DNA from: Psychrobacter aquaticus CMS 56
Lineage (GTDB): Bacteria; Pseudomonadota; Gammaproteobacteria; Pseudomonadales; Moraxellaceae
DNA: 64,000 nucleotides
NCBI RefSeq assembly: GCF_000471625.1
Contig: NZ_AUSW01000011.1
Span: forward strand, 62,001 to 126,000
Reading direction: 5' to 3'
In this document: positions 37,607 to 46,339 of the stretch, piece by piece
How positions within the stretch are numbered: the first letter of the stretch is position 1
Layout: every line of letters begins with the position of its first letter
The notes under the pieces: model-generated
Told to the model about the DNA's origin: nothing
Databases searched by the model: none
The model's input: only the letters and a program-made list of their open reading frames with translations
Program-made: the position numbers and the translations under genes

Positions 37607-38500
37607 ATGATGCGTTGGGATGGTATTAGCGAGTTCGTCTACGTGGCGGAGTACGAGAGTTTCACTCGCGCAGCAAAAGAATTGGGAGTATCGACCGCGC
37701 AAGTCAGTCGCCAGATAAGTGCGTTAGAGAAACGGCTGAATATCAAACTGCTGTATCGCACCACGCGCAAAGTTTCACTCTCAGAAGAGGGCCGCGTGTT
37801 TTATCAGCATTGCCGCAGCGTACTTGATGGTTTGGATGCTGCTGAGCAAGCCGTGAGCAATTTACAGTCAAAACCACAAGGCAGGATTAAGCTGACAGCA
37901 CCTGTCACCTATGGCGAACAGCAATTACTGCCGTTAATCAATGATTTTATGCTGCAATATCGAGACATCGAGGTGACGGCTTTTTTGAGCAATCAAAAGA
38001 TTGACTTGGTCGAAGGTGGTTACGATTTGGCCATTCGTATCGGTAAATTAAATGATTCAACCATGATGGCCAAAAAGCTCAGCCGTCGCACTAACTTTGT
38101 CTGCGCCGCGCCCACTTATCTTGATAAATATGGCATCCCGCACACGCTAGACGAGCTGAGTCAACATAACTGTTTACTCGGTACGCGCGACTATTGGCAT
38201 TTTATTGAAACAGCTAAAGGCGCAAATGAGGAAGTGAATAAAGAAAGGAACTTACGCGTGGCCGGAACGGTGCAGTACAACAGTGGCCATAGTTTGGTTG
38301 ACGCTGCTTTAAAAGGTTTGGGTGTCGTCCAGCTACCCGATTACTATGTACAAAAACATTTAGCATCAGGGGCGCTGGTGAGTTTCTTGGACGACTATAG
38401 AGAGCCTGACGAAGGCATTTGGGCAGTATATCCCCACAACCGTCACTTATCGCCAAAGATTAGATTGCTAGTAGATTATTTGGCGAAGCGCTTAGCCTAG
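37607..38500 (+). CDS. LysR-family transcriptional regulator
   Basis: Regulator of 297 residues. The N-terminal winged helix-turn-helix covers about 1-62, with ESFTRAAKELGVSTAQVSRQ; the C-terminal ligand-binding domain starts near 90 with GRIKLTAPVTYGEQQLLP. LysR proteins commonly control a divergent neighbour, here frmA, 420 bp away, but the inserted element between them makes that less certain. A second ATG immediately follows the first. The ligand is unknown. Confidence 0.9.
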   Translation: MMRWDGISEFVYVAEYESFTRAAKELGVSTAQVSRQISALEKRLNIKLLYRTTRKVSLSEEGRVFYQHCRSVLDGLDAAEQAVSNLQSKPQGRIKLTAPVTYGEQQLLPLINDFMLQYRDIEVTAFLSNQKIDLVEGGYDLAIRIGKLNDSTMMAKKLSRRTNFVCAAPTYLDKYGIPHTLDELSQHNCLLGTRDYWHFIETAKGANEEVNKERNLRVAGTVQYNSGHSLVDAALKGLGVVQLPDYYVQKHLASGALVSFLDDYREPDEGIWAVYPHNRHLSPKIRLLVDYLAKRLA

Positions 38501-38507
38501 CGATTGG

Positions 38508-38825
38508 TCAAAACAGATTCCTCAAAGAAAAACTCTGTTCTGAAAACTCAGATCGCACCATTTGGTCATTCAATTCTACTTTTAACTTTTTGGCACATTC
38601 GATAATTTTTTTTCGATCGGCAGGAATCGCACCTTTAGCAATGGCTATTTCGCGCATTTGTACGGTGATGTCATAATGCGGATAACTGGCATGACGATGA
38701 AACAAACGCGCATCCACATCAATAAGCGCTGCAAACTCATGCAGTTCTTGTAATGTATCGGCCAACATATGACACCACTGATAACCTTTGAATGTTATCT
38801 TCACAAAATCTACGTATATGGCCAT
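38508..38825 (-). CDS. DUF4031 family protein
   Basis: 105 residues of the small DUF4031 family. Visible features are MAIYVDFVKITFKGYQWCHM, the ELHEFAALI helix, and HYDITVQMREIAIAKGAI, matching the family's HYDI...R pattern. Function is not known. It converges with the LysR gene (7 bp between stops) and lies 20 bp after the transglutaminase gene, possibly in its transcript. Confidence 0.82.
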   Translation of the reverse strand: MAIYVDFVKITFKGYQWCHMLADTLQELHEFAALIDVDARLFHRHASYPHYDITVQMREIAIAKGAIPADRKKIIECAKKLKVELNDQMVRSEFSEQSFSLRNLF

Positions 38826-38845
38826 TTTACCATTCCCTAAAGCGC

Positions 38846-41155
38846 TTACATCAATTGGCGTATATGTTTTCTAAACTGTTTAAGCTGTCTTTGATATTCG
38901 CGGTCACTGGTATCCAGTGTACTAAGGCGTCCATAACGCAGCTGCCGATAGTCTTGTTGAATCTGCTCAATTTTTGCGTGCATGTCTTCTGAATCAACGT
39001 GATTTTTTGATTTATTAGTATTATCACTCTCAAGGTGACGATGCTGGGTCATATCGTCAGTGCGGTTATCCAGCGTTGCTGCCAAACGCTCAAGCCACGC
39101 CAACTGTCCTTCGCTATCGCCGCGCGCCAGTAATTTATCGCGCTTACTCAGACGTTTTGAGAGCTGGGCAAGTGGTAGATCTGCTGTATGCCAACGTTTG
39201 CGGCGACGCTGCCAAATAATGAATATCAACACCGACATAACAGTAATGGCACTAGCAGCTAACCAGACAATTTGCTGCCCGATTGAGCGAATATTGAACC
39301 ACTTTAATAGCGAATCAGCTTGTTTATCCTGATCGTAGCCGACAACGTCTTTTTGCCAATAGTAACTGGCCTGATCTGATAAGCGCCGCAAAGATTGGAG
39401 CATCTGATACTGCTGATAGCTAATTTGTGCGCCAGCGCCCTCTCCAAACATCGCCGCACCTTGTGATTGCGTCATCGCATCCATGCCTTGCTCTACGCGC
39501 TCAGGAGCAACAAAAGCCGTCGGATCCACTCGTACCCAACCTTCGCCTTCAAGCCAAACCTCCGTCCAAGCATGCGCGTCCTTTTGTCGCACTTCCCAGA
39601 CATTGCCGCCGCGACTCAGCTCACCGCCTTGATAGCCCGCCACAACTCGTGCCGGAATACCCGCTGCCCGAAGCATAAAGGTAAAGCTAGAAGAATAATG
39701 CTCACAAAATCCCGCTTTGGTCTCAAATAAAAACTCATCAATACGGTTGGTATTCAGTCGCGGCGGTGACAGCGTGTAGCGAAAATCTGTTTGATTAATC
39801 CAGCGCTCAATAGCATTCATATAGCGAACGGGATCAGAGCCTGACTGGGCAAAAAGCTGCTTAGCCAATGCCCGTGCTTGCGGATTGCCATCAGCTGGCA
39901 ATGCCAAATTCAGCTGCCGCAATTCATTGTCCAAAATAGGATCGATACGCATCGGCGCAAATTGTAATACATCGTAGCGCAGTTGCTGCGTGACAGGTTG
40001 ATCTTTGAGTAACGTAAAGTCTGACGTAACACTGACATCTGGACGCTGGCTAAAAGGATAGTCGAGTCCAAACAGCCAGTTTTGTTGCGTGGGTTCTAAG
40101 ATGATCTCATAGTTGCTGGGCGCGACTTTTACCACGTCAGGGACGGTCGCAAATGCATTTTCAATCCAAGCAGGCCTTTGCGGCGAAGGTTGCCATTGTC
40201 GTTGCTGAGGGCTTGGACGCCATGTAACGCCATCAAAATCACTAAAAACCAAACCCCGCCAATAAAGCTGCTGTTGTGGCGGACGGTTATTTTCAAACTC
40301 AACACGAAAAGCCAGCTCAGTCGATTGTCCTAGATTGGCAAAATCACCCGGTGACATACTGTCAGAAACACCCGTCGTCGCTTGTTGACCGGATAACTGT
40401 ACTGACCATAACGGTGGCAGACGCGGAAAAAACAAAAACAGCACGACCAGCAAAGGCAATGCACCGATACCCAATATACCTAAAGTACGCAAGCGACCCT
40501 CGCCGCGAGTATTGCCATCATCATTGAGTGCGATGAACGCCAACAACACAACAACGGCACCGACCACTACCTCAAGCGTGGTAACAAGACCTTGATTCAT
40601 TAGAAACAACGCAGCAAGTACGAATAGCGACAAGTTCAATACCACATAGGCATCACGGCGCTTATATAACTCCCAAAGCTTACTGATCAAGCACAGCACC
40701 AAAAATGCCACGCCCATATCTAGCCCAAATGCCGTGTTGTAGGTCAGCCATAAACCAACTAATCCCAATAAGAAGCCAAGCATTTGCATGGCTTGATACA
40801 GTCGTTTTAAATGGCGCAGTTTTCTAAATCGCGCCTTTACCTGTGGCAATTGGGCGGCAATACTAACGACCGCAAAGCCTATTAGCCACAGGGGCAAATG
40901 GGCAGCATGGGGTAAAATAACGATCATTTGGGCAATTAATACCCAATAATATGCTGGCAATGCCAATAATTTGCGATACCCTTTGTTATCATGGCTAATG
41001 TCATCGCGGCTTATGTCATCACGGCTCACTCCAACTTGGGCATTGGTATATTGACCCAATGCCAAGCACTCAAAGCTGGTAGCAGCGCTCGTTGTAAAGC
41101 CTGTTTCAGATGAGTTGTTAGAAAACGTTTTGCTTAAGGGCTGAGAGTCAGTCAT
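38846..41155 (-). CDS. TgpA-like membrane transglutaminase (DUF3488)
   Basis: Inner-membrane protein of 769 residues. About seven hydrophobic helices in the first 260 residues are followed by a periplasmic transglutaminase-like domain and a C-terminal helix near 635. The Cys-His-Asp triad is visible in KAGFCEHYSSSF, KDAHAWTEVW and WVRVDPTAF. P. aeruginosa TgpA belongs here and is essential, with an unknown envelope function. The ATG at 41155 overlaps the DUF58 stop (ATGA); a TTG further upstream is less likely. It is the third gene of a moxR-DUF58-tgpA unit. Confidence 0.9.
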   Translation of the reverse strand: MTDSQPLSKTFSNNSSETGFTTSAATSFECLALGQYTNAQVGVSRDDISRDDISHDNKGYRKLLALPAYYWVLIAQMIVILPHAAHLPLWLIGFAVVSIAAQLPQVKARFRKLRHLKRLYQAMQMLGFLLGLVGLWLTYNTAFGLDMGVAFLVLCLISKLWELYKRRDAYVVLNLSLFVLAALFLMNQGLVTTLEVVVGAVVVLLAFIALNDDGNTRGEGRLRTLGILGIGALPLLVVLFLFFPRLPPLWSVQLSGQQATTGVSDSMSPGDFANLGQSTELAFRVEFENNRPPQQQLYWRGLVFSDFDGVTWRPSPQQRQWQPSPQRPAWIENAFATVPDVVKVAPSNYEIILEPTQQNWLFGLDYPFSQRPDVSVTSDFTLLKDQPVTQQLRYDVLQFAPMRIDPILDNELRQLNLALPADGNPQARALAKQLFAQSGSDPVRYMNAIERWINQTDFRYTLSPPRLNTNRIDEFLFETKAGFCEHYSSSFTFMLRAAGIPARVVAGYQGGELSRGGNVWEVRQKDAHAWTEVWLEGEGWVRVDPTAFVAPERVEQGMDAMTQSQGAAMFGEGAGAQISYQQYQMLQSLRRLSDQASYYWQKDVVGYDQDKQADSLLKWFNIRSIGQQIVWLAASAITVMSVLIFIIWQRRRKRWHTADLPLAQLSKRLSKRDKLLARGDSEGQLAWLERLAATLDNRTDDMTQHRHLESDNTNKSKNHVDSEDMHAKIEQIQQDYRQLRYGRLSTLDTSDREYQRQLKQFRKHIRQLM

Positions 41156-42189
41156 GGTGCTTTCGCCAATCTTAGCAGGCAAGCTTGCGCAAAGCCGTCG
41201 CCCTCACCCATTGGTACAACAGTCTGTTCTTCACTGGGTAAGCGCATTTTAAATGGCACTCCTAGCTGAGCCAGTGTCATCACACCATAAGCCAGTTGCG
41301 CAAGCTTATGCTCATGATGTGCCGCTGGCATATCAACATAATCTAACATTTGCTCATGGCCGACAGGATCACCGAAATGCTTGGTAAACATACCTTGACC
41401 ACGCGCCACATGACCCCAAGAAACTCGTGCCAATGACTCACCTTCTATATAATTATCTAGCCGCTCAAAGTCATCTTGACCTTGTCGATACTGTCCACCC
41501 GTTGGCAAATCGTCCATACTGACGACGGCATACTGCGTTTGCCAATCAAATGCTTCTGGCTTTGGATACACCCAAGCGGTACGCGCAAAATACACGTACG
41601 ACCATGCACGCATAATACCCAAAGGATAAACCGTCTTTATTTTTAACCGTGGTAATTCAAGCTGACCGCGAGTATGGGTCTGAATAGGCAGACGAATGAC
41701 TTGCTCACCTTGTAGCTGGGTCACCAGCACAGAATGTTGATTATCCTTACTGTTTTTAGTCTTTTTATCAGCACGCTTATTGATTTTTTTATCCAGCTGC
41801 TCAAAGTCAAACACAAGCTGGCGTCTAGATTGACGGCTCTCACTACGGAGTTGTAAGGTAACCCAAATAGGAGCGCCTGCTTCTGCCGTGGTCACTTCCA
41901 ATATACGCACTTGCAATCCTGAAATATGTGCAAAGGTCACATGAAAGCTGATGAGCCAAACGCTGACCAGATAAAAAAACAAACCCAGCACCAAATTATT
42001 ACCGTAGTTGATACCTGCGATAAAAGTGATGATTAATAACAGCGCAAACAGCATGCCTTCACAGCTAAAAAAGATATAGACGTTTCGCAAATTGAGCGTA
42101 ACGCTGTCACTTTTGGGCGCGCGCGACGCAAACCAACGGCGCAATGCTGACATTATAGGTACAGTTAAGGCTTTTGGCAAAAGGCTCAT
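41152..42189 (-). CDS. DUF58 domain protein
   Basis: 345 residues with two N-terminal membrane helices (about 30-75) and a soluble region with the DUF58 core. That core contains GGQYRQGQDDFERLDNYIEG and ARVSWGHVARGQGMFTKHF. Proteins of this family are partners of MoxR AAA ATPases and resemble von Willebrand A-type folds. It sits between moxR and the transglutaminase gene. Confidence 0.9.
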   Translation of the reverse strand: MSLLPKALTVPIMSALRRWFASRAPKSDSVTLNLRNVYIFFSCEGMLFALLLIITFIAGINYGNNLVLGLFFYLVSVWLISFHVTFAHISGLQVRILEVTTAEAGAPIWVTLQLRSESRQSRRQLVFDFEQLDKKINKRADKKTKNSKDNQHSVLVTQLQGEQVIRLPIQTHTRGQLELPRLKIKTVYPLGIMRAWSYVYFARTAWVYPKPEAFDWQTQYAVVSMDDLPTGGQYRQGQDDFERLDNYIEGESLARVSWGHVARGQGMFTKHFGDPVGHEQMLDYVDMPAAHHEHKLAQLAYGVMTLAQLGVPFKMRLPSEEQTVVPMGEGDGFAQACLLRLAKAP

Positions 42190-42235
42190 GATTACCCTAT
42201 CGTTACCATAAAATTGAAAACATAGTCAAAGCGTC

Positions 42236-42277
42236 TTAGGGCATATCATTAATGTGCTAATTGATGACACGCCCTAG
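42236..42277. repeat. AGGGCGTGTC-family inverted repeat between moxR and DUF58 genes
   Basis: Arms TTAGGGCATATCATTAAT (42236-42253) and ATTGATGACACGCCCTAG (42260-42277) match at 14 of 18 positions. It lies inside the operon and would form a hairpin in the message. Confidence 0.7.
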
Positions 42278-42288
42278 GCAAGAAAAGA

Positions 42289-43317
42289 TTAAATAACAAT
42301 AGGCACTTCTGCCAAAATACGTTGGGCGATGGTCTGCGCTGCTTGTCCACCCACCACATGAGCAGGTACAAAACGCTGACCCAAACGGTGATCTGTCACC
42401 GCTGCAAATACCGCTTGGATATCTTCAGGCGTCATCTCCATATGACCTGACACATAGGCATAAGCCTGTGCGGCACGTTGCAATGACAGCACACCGCGCG
42501 GCGAGAGACCATGATATTCCTGACTGGCTCGGGTTTTTGCGACCAAGCGCTGTAGATAATCTAATACCACATCTGCAACATAAACTTGCTTGACCCCATG
42601 CTGAGCCAACAAAACAGCCTCTGTGTCCAATACCGCGTCCAAACCTTTTAATAGTTCACGGCGATCCTGACCTTTTAATAGCTCGCGCTCTGCCGCAGGC
42701 GATGGATAACCCAATGATAGACACAGTAAAAAACGATCTAACTGCGACTCAGGCAATGGATATACACCCGCTTGCTGTAGCGGGTTTTGAGTGGCTATCA
42801 CAAAAAATGGCTGCGGCAAGCGATAGGTTTGCCCGTCTTGCGTTACCTGCCGCTCTTCCATGGCTTCTAGTAGCGCACTTTGGGTCTTAGGACTGGAGCG
42901 ATTAATCTCATCAGCGAGTAGCAGTTGCGTAAAAATAGGGCCAGAACGAAACTCGAATTTTAGTTTGCTTTGGTCGTAGATACTCATACCTAAGATGTCG
43001 GCAGGTAGCATATCATTGGTAAACTGTACCCGACTAAAACTCAACCCTAGCAACTGTGCCAAGCCTTGAGCCAAAGTCGTCTTACCCATACCTGGCAAAT
43101 CTTGCAATAATAAATGACCACCTGCGAGTATGCCGCTGAGGGCCAACTTGACCGCTTGCGGTTTGTCCAATACGATTTGATTTAATTGCGCCATTAATTG
43201 GGCAATTTTCTGTTGATTGTGGTGATAGTCAGCAGGACTAACGGTGGATGGACTGGCATCCTTTACTGTTGACTGATGCATGAACGCAGATGATGTTTCG
43301 GTAGCTGAATGGGTCAT
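42289..43317 (-). CDS. MoxR-family AAA+ ATPase
   Basis: 342-residue chaperone-like ATPase. Walker A is LPGMGKTTLAQG, Walker B region LLADEINRSSPKTQSALLEA, sensor 1 FFVIATQNPLQQAG, and arginine-finger/lid region LDRFLLCLSLGYPS. The first 35 residues are a polar Ser/Thr-rich extension. MoxR proteins help mature partner complexes together with DUF58/VWA proteins; here the client may be the transglutaminase or another envelope complex. First gene of the unit. Confidence 0.93.
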   Translation of the reverse strand: MTHSATETSSAFMHQSTVKDASPSTVSPADYHHNQQKIAQLMAQLNQIVLDKPQAVKLALSGILAGGHLLLQDLPGMGKTTLAQGLAQLLGLSFSRVQFTNDMLPADILGMSIYDQSKLKFEFRSGPIFTQLLLADEINRSSPKTQSALLEAMEERQVTQDGQTYRLPQPFFVIATQNPLQQAGVYPLPESQLDRFLLCLSLGYPSPAAERELLKGQDRRELLKGLDAVLDTEAVLLAQHGVKQVYVADVVLDYLQRLVAKTRASQEYHGLSPRGVLSLQRAAQAYAYVSGHMEMTPEDIQAVFAAVTDHRLGQRFVPAHVVGGQAAQTIAQRILAEVPIVI

Positions 43318-43367
43318 AGTAAGTTACTGGCTCATTTTTTAGGGGAGTAATGATGATAAATCAGGCG

Positions 43368-43826
43368 TTACTGGGCAGCAGCTTCTGTTATCGGCGCCGC
43401 GGCACGCAGCGTTGACAGATAAGCGATCACATCTGCACGCTCTTTGGCATCCGGCATAGGGTTTGATAGCATTTTTGATTCTGTCATGGCTTTTTGGGCA
43501 TCGGCAATATAAGGATCAAGTGTCTTAGCATCCCATGTCCAACCTGATTTTTCTAGCGCTTTACTATAGGTATAATCCTCTAGCTCAGCCGCTTTCGCAC
43601 CATATATGTTCATCAGCTGTGGGCCTTTTTTATTGAGACCTGCATTGAGCTGATGACACTGACCACAAGCTTCTCGATAAATGATAGCACCCTTAACAGC
43701 ATCACCTTGAGTATATAGTGGCAGTGTAACAGGAGCACGGTGATCGGGTGGCGTTCCCTCACAGGCAGTGAGTAATAAAACAACGGCAAAAAGACCGCTC
43801 ATTTGACGTTTACTGATGATAGGCAT
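43368..43826 (-). CDS. Class I c-type cytochrome lipoprotein
   Basis: 152 residues. A signal peptide leads to the lipobox LLTAC, so the protein is probably lipid-anchored in the periplasm. The haem site is CGQCHQ in YREACGQCHQLNAG, and the distal Met is probably in SKMLSNPMPDAKERADVI. The fold resembles small mono-haem cytochromes (cytochrome c-550/c2 type). A GTG 27 bp upstream is an alternative start, but the ATG gives a cleaner signal sequence. Redox partners are not evident from the neighbours. Confidence 0.85.
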   Translation of the reverse strand: MPIISKRQMSGLFAVVLLLTACEGTPPDHRAPVTLPLYTQGDAVKGAIIYREACGQCHQLNAGLNKKGPQLMNIYGAKAAELEDYTYSKALEKSGWTWDAKTLDPYIADAQKAMTESKMLSNPMPDAKERADVIAYLSTLRAAAPITEAAAQ

Positions 43827-43930
43827 TTTTGACAATCTTTGGTTAAGGAGCACCCGCTATAAGCGCACAATATAAATAATACTGAAATGACAGTTGTAAG
43901 GCTTGTCATTGGTTAGGGCATGTTATGGGC

Positions 43931-46015
43931 TTAATTCACCACCATCGTACTACTAAGCTCTTCTAAATAATCACCTTGCAGGTAGCGCGCGCCCACACTC
44001 CAAGCGACAGACATGGTTGAGGCATCTTCGATATAAGGCATCAACACATCAACCTTGATTTCATTGGTAAGCATAATGAGGGATTTGACCGTTTCTAAAT
44101 TGTCCGCTGAATCAATTCCTTCCACATAGTTACGAGCTAAACGCACCACATCTGGCTGCACAAAACTTGCAATTTCTATCGATTTGGCAGAAGAGCCAAA
44201 GTTCTTGATGCTCAATTGACAGCCGACTTGACTGAGTGCAGAAAACTGAGTTTTCGCCACCGTCAAATGATCCGAGACCTCTTTTTCGTTAAACTGCAAC
44301 GTTAGCACACCCGCCGCACCGCCCACGGCTTTTATAAGTTGACTAACGACATTAGGCAGCTTTTTATCGGTCAGTGACGCACTATTCAATTGCACCAGCA
44401 ATCTGGCTTCAGGTTGTGTTTTGCGTATCTCATTTATTTTTTTACAGGCATTAATCAATACCCAGCGATCTATTTTCTCACGCAGTTTATGCGTCTTGGC
44501 AACTGCCATAAATTGATCGGGTGTCAATACGGTGTTGTCGGCATCTGCCAATGGCAATCGCAGAAATACTTCGAAAAAATCGCTGCGGTCATTATTGATG
44601 TCATATATTGGTTGGAACGACAACTCAAAGCGGTTATTGGTTATGGCATCAATCAAAGATTCAGCAAGGGCATGATCATCACTATTGGCATGTTCGCTTG
44701 GGTCATATAAATGATAGATACCACCATGGTCAGAGGTCTCTACCATAATTTGATTAATGACCTCCATTGCCCGCTCAAGTAATATATTTGGCTCGGCAGT
44801 GTTTTTCTCAATTCTGACAATCCCAATACTGACCGTCGTACTAATAGTGCGCTTATCCACCTCAATGAACGTATCTTTGATACGTGAAACAATATGAGCA
44901 GCCAAACTTTCCAGCTCTGTCGTTGTTTTGTCTTCTACCAAGATCGTAAATACCGTATCACTAAAACGGCTCACATGCCCATCTGATATTAGCTCATCCA
45001 ACATATAGGCGATATGCTTGACCGTCGCGTCTATGCCTTTTAAACCCAAACTGCTTCTAATTTTACCGACATTATCAAGCTGAATATAGAATAGCGCCGC
45101 CGTGACCACACCTTGCTGGGCTTGTTTGTATACACTTGCCATTTCCTCTTCGAAGCCGCGGCGATTGTCGATACCAGTCAAGCTATCTTTACGCTCAGCC
45201 GCTGCCAACCGCTTGGCCACTTCAGCACTGTTGGTGTTGTTTTGTTGGATAATGACCTGAGTAACTGGCTCGCCATCCAAGGTCGCTGCAGCCAGCTGTA
45301 ATTTTGCTTCAAAAGTACTGCCATCCATCCGCACACTTTCGAACTTAAATTCTACGTCTTGCCGGTTTCCTTTATTAAATTGACGTAAGAATTGTTTGAA
45401 ACCCTTAACGTTATCGACGCCTGCAATCAGGTCAATAATGGGAACACCCATCACATCATTCAGTGATTCAAAACCAAAAAGCTGAAGATAAGGATCGTTG
45501 GCGAAAATATGTATCCCTTGGTCGATATAAGCAACGGCACTTTTAGAGTTTTTGATCAAGACATTGGCACGTTGCTCGGCTTCAGAAAGTACAAGCCGTA
45601 ACGCTTTAAGCTCGTGGCGACTGCGTAAGTTATCATGTTGTAAGCAAATAGACATAACGACGGTCATTTCTTGCTCTACTGTGAGCGCCTTGACCATGGT
45701 TCCGCTGATAATATCAGGCAATCCCTCATTATTATGGGCTACCGCTGCCATCTCTTCACTCATCAGGCAGATCATAGGCAGATCGATATTTTGATCTTGA
45801 ACAATGCCCACGACATCCGTAAAACTCATATCATAAGCATTGCCAAAAACCAAAACATCCCAAGGTTGCCGCAGGGACTTTAGCAGCTCCTCTTTATCAT
45901 CTAAAAATCCCAAATTGATGGTTTCGTAATAACAATCTAGGAGGTGCACAAGGCGCTCAGCGTAGAGCTGATCGTCATCAATGACTAATAGATTTAAGAC
46001 GGACTGTGCGCGCAT
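43931..46015 (-). CDS. FimX-like REC-PAS-GGDEF-EAL protein with degenerate catalytic motifs
   Basis: 694 residues. Order: response-regulator-like domain (1-125, LNLLVIDDDQLYAERL), PAS (about 155-270), GGDEF-like (about 285-440) and EAL-like (about 455-690). The cyclase signature is reduced to RFSDTVFTIL, with SDTVF in place of GGDEF; the phosphodiesterase signature is EVFLRL in place of EAL. P. aeruginosa FimX has the same kind of loss (GDSIF, EVL), binds c-di-GMP with its EAL domain and drives type IV pilus assembly. By analogy this is a c-di-GMP effector, not an enzyme. The ATG at 46015 follows AAGGCTTCTT. The gene at 46340 lies upstream on the same strand. Confidence 0.88.
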   Translation of the reverse strand: MRAQSVLNLLVIDDDQLYAERLVHLLDCYYETINLGFLDDKEELLKSLRQPWDVLVFGNAYDMSFTDVVGIVQDQNIDLPMICLMSEEMAAVAHNNEGLPDIISGTMVKALTVEQEMTVVMSICLQHDNLRSRHELKALRLVLSEAEQRANVLIKNSKSAVAYIDQGIHIFANDPYLQLFGFESLNDVMGVPIIDLIAGVDNVKGFKQFLRQFNKGNRQDVEFKFESVRMDGSTFEAKLQLAAATLDGEPVTQVIIQQNNTNSAEVAKRLAAAERKDSLTGIDNRRGFEEEMASVYKQAQQGVVTAALFYIQLDNVGKIRSSLGLKGIDATVKHIAYMLDELISDGHVSRFSDTVFTILVEDKTTTELESLAAHIVSRIKDTFIEVDKRTISTTVSIGIVRIEKNTAEPNILLERAMEVINQIMVETSDHGGIYHLYDPSEHANSDDHALAESLIDAITNNRFELSFQPIYDINNDRSDFFEVFLRLPLADADNTVLTPDQFMAVAKTHKLREKIDRWVLINACKKINEIRKTQPEARLLVQLNSASLTDKKLPNVVSQLIKAVGGAAGVLTLQFNEKEVSDHLTVAKTQFSALSQVGCQLSIKNFGSSAKSIEIASFVQPDVVRLARNYVEGIDSADNLETVKSLIMLTNEIKVDVLMPYIEDASTMSVAWSVGARYLQGDYLEELSSTMVVN

Positions 46016-46339
46016 AAGAAGCCTTTTGAGTCTTGTGATCTTATTGGTGTGTTTTACTCGTGATACTTTACAGCTTGTCCAAACATCCACATAGCACAAA
46101 AAGCACTATAAGAATTAAGCTAAGCGATTTTGATTGATGGGTGCGTTTTTCTTAATGAAGATGACATGCTTTTAAATCAGCATTATTGTATAAACTTTTA
46201 ACAGTCTATACGTCATTATAGACAATAATTCAACTAGTTGCAGGTTAACTTACTATCATCGTTATCTAGCGTGATTCTGTAAAAACGCTTCTACATGATA
46301 ACTTTTTTATTCCATCATTTATCGATTTTTTATCAGCCG
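46016..46339. other. Intergenic region upstream of the FimX-like gene
   Basis: About 324 bp, AT-rich, presumed promoter of the FimX-like gene. An in-frame extension upstream of 46015 is open for 28 codons but lacks family similarity. No further elements were seen. Confidence 0.5.
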
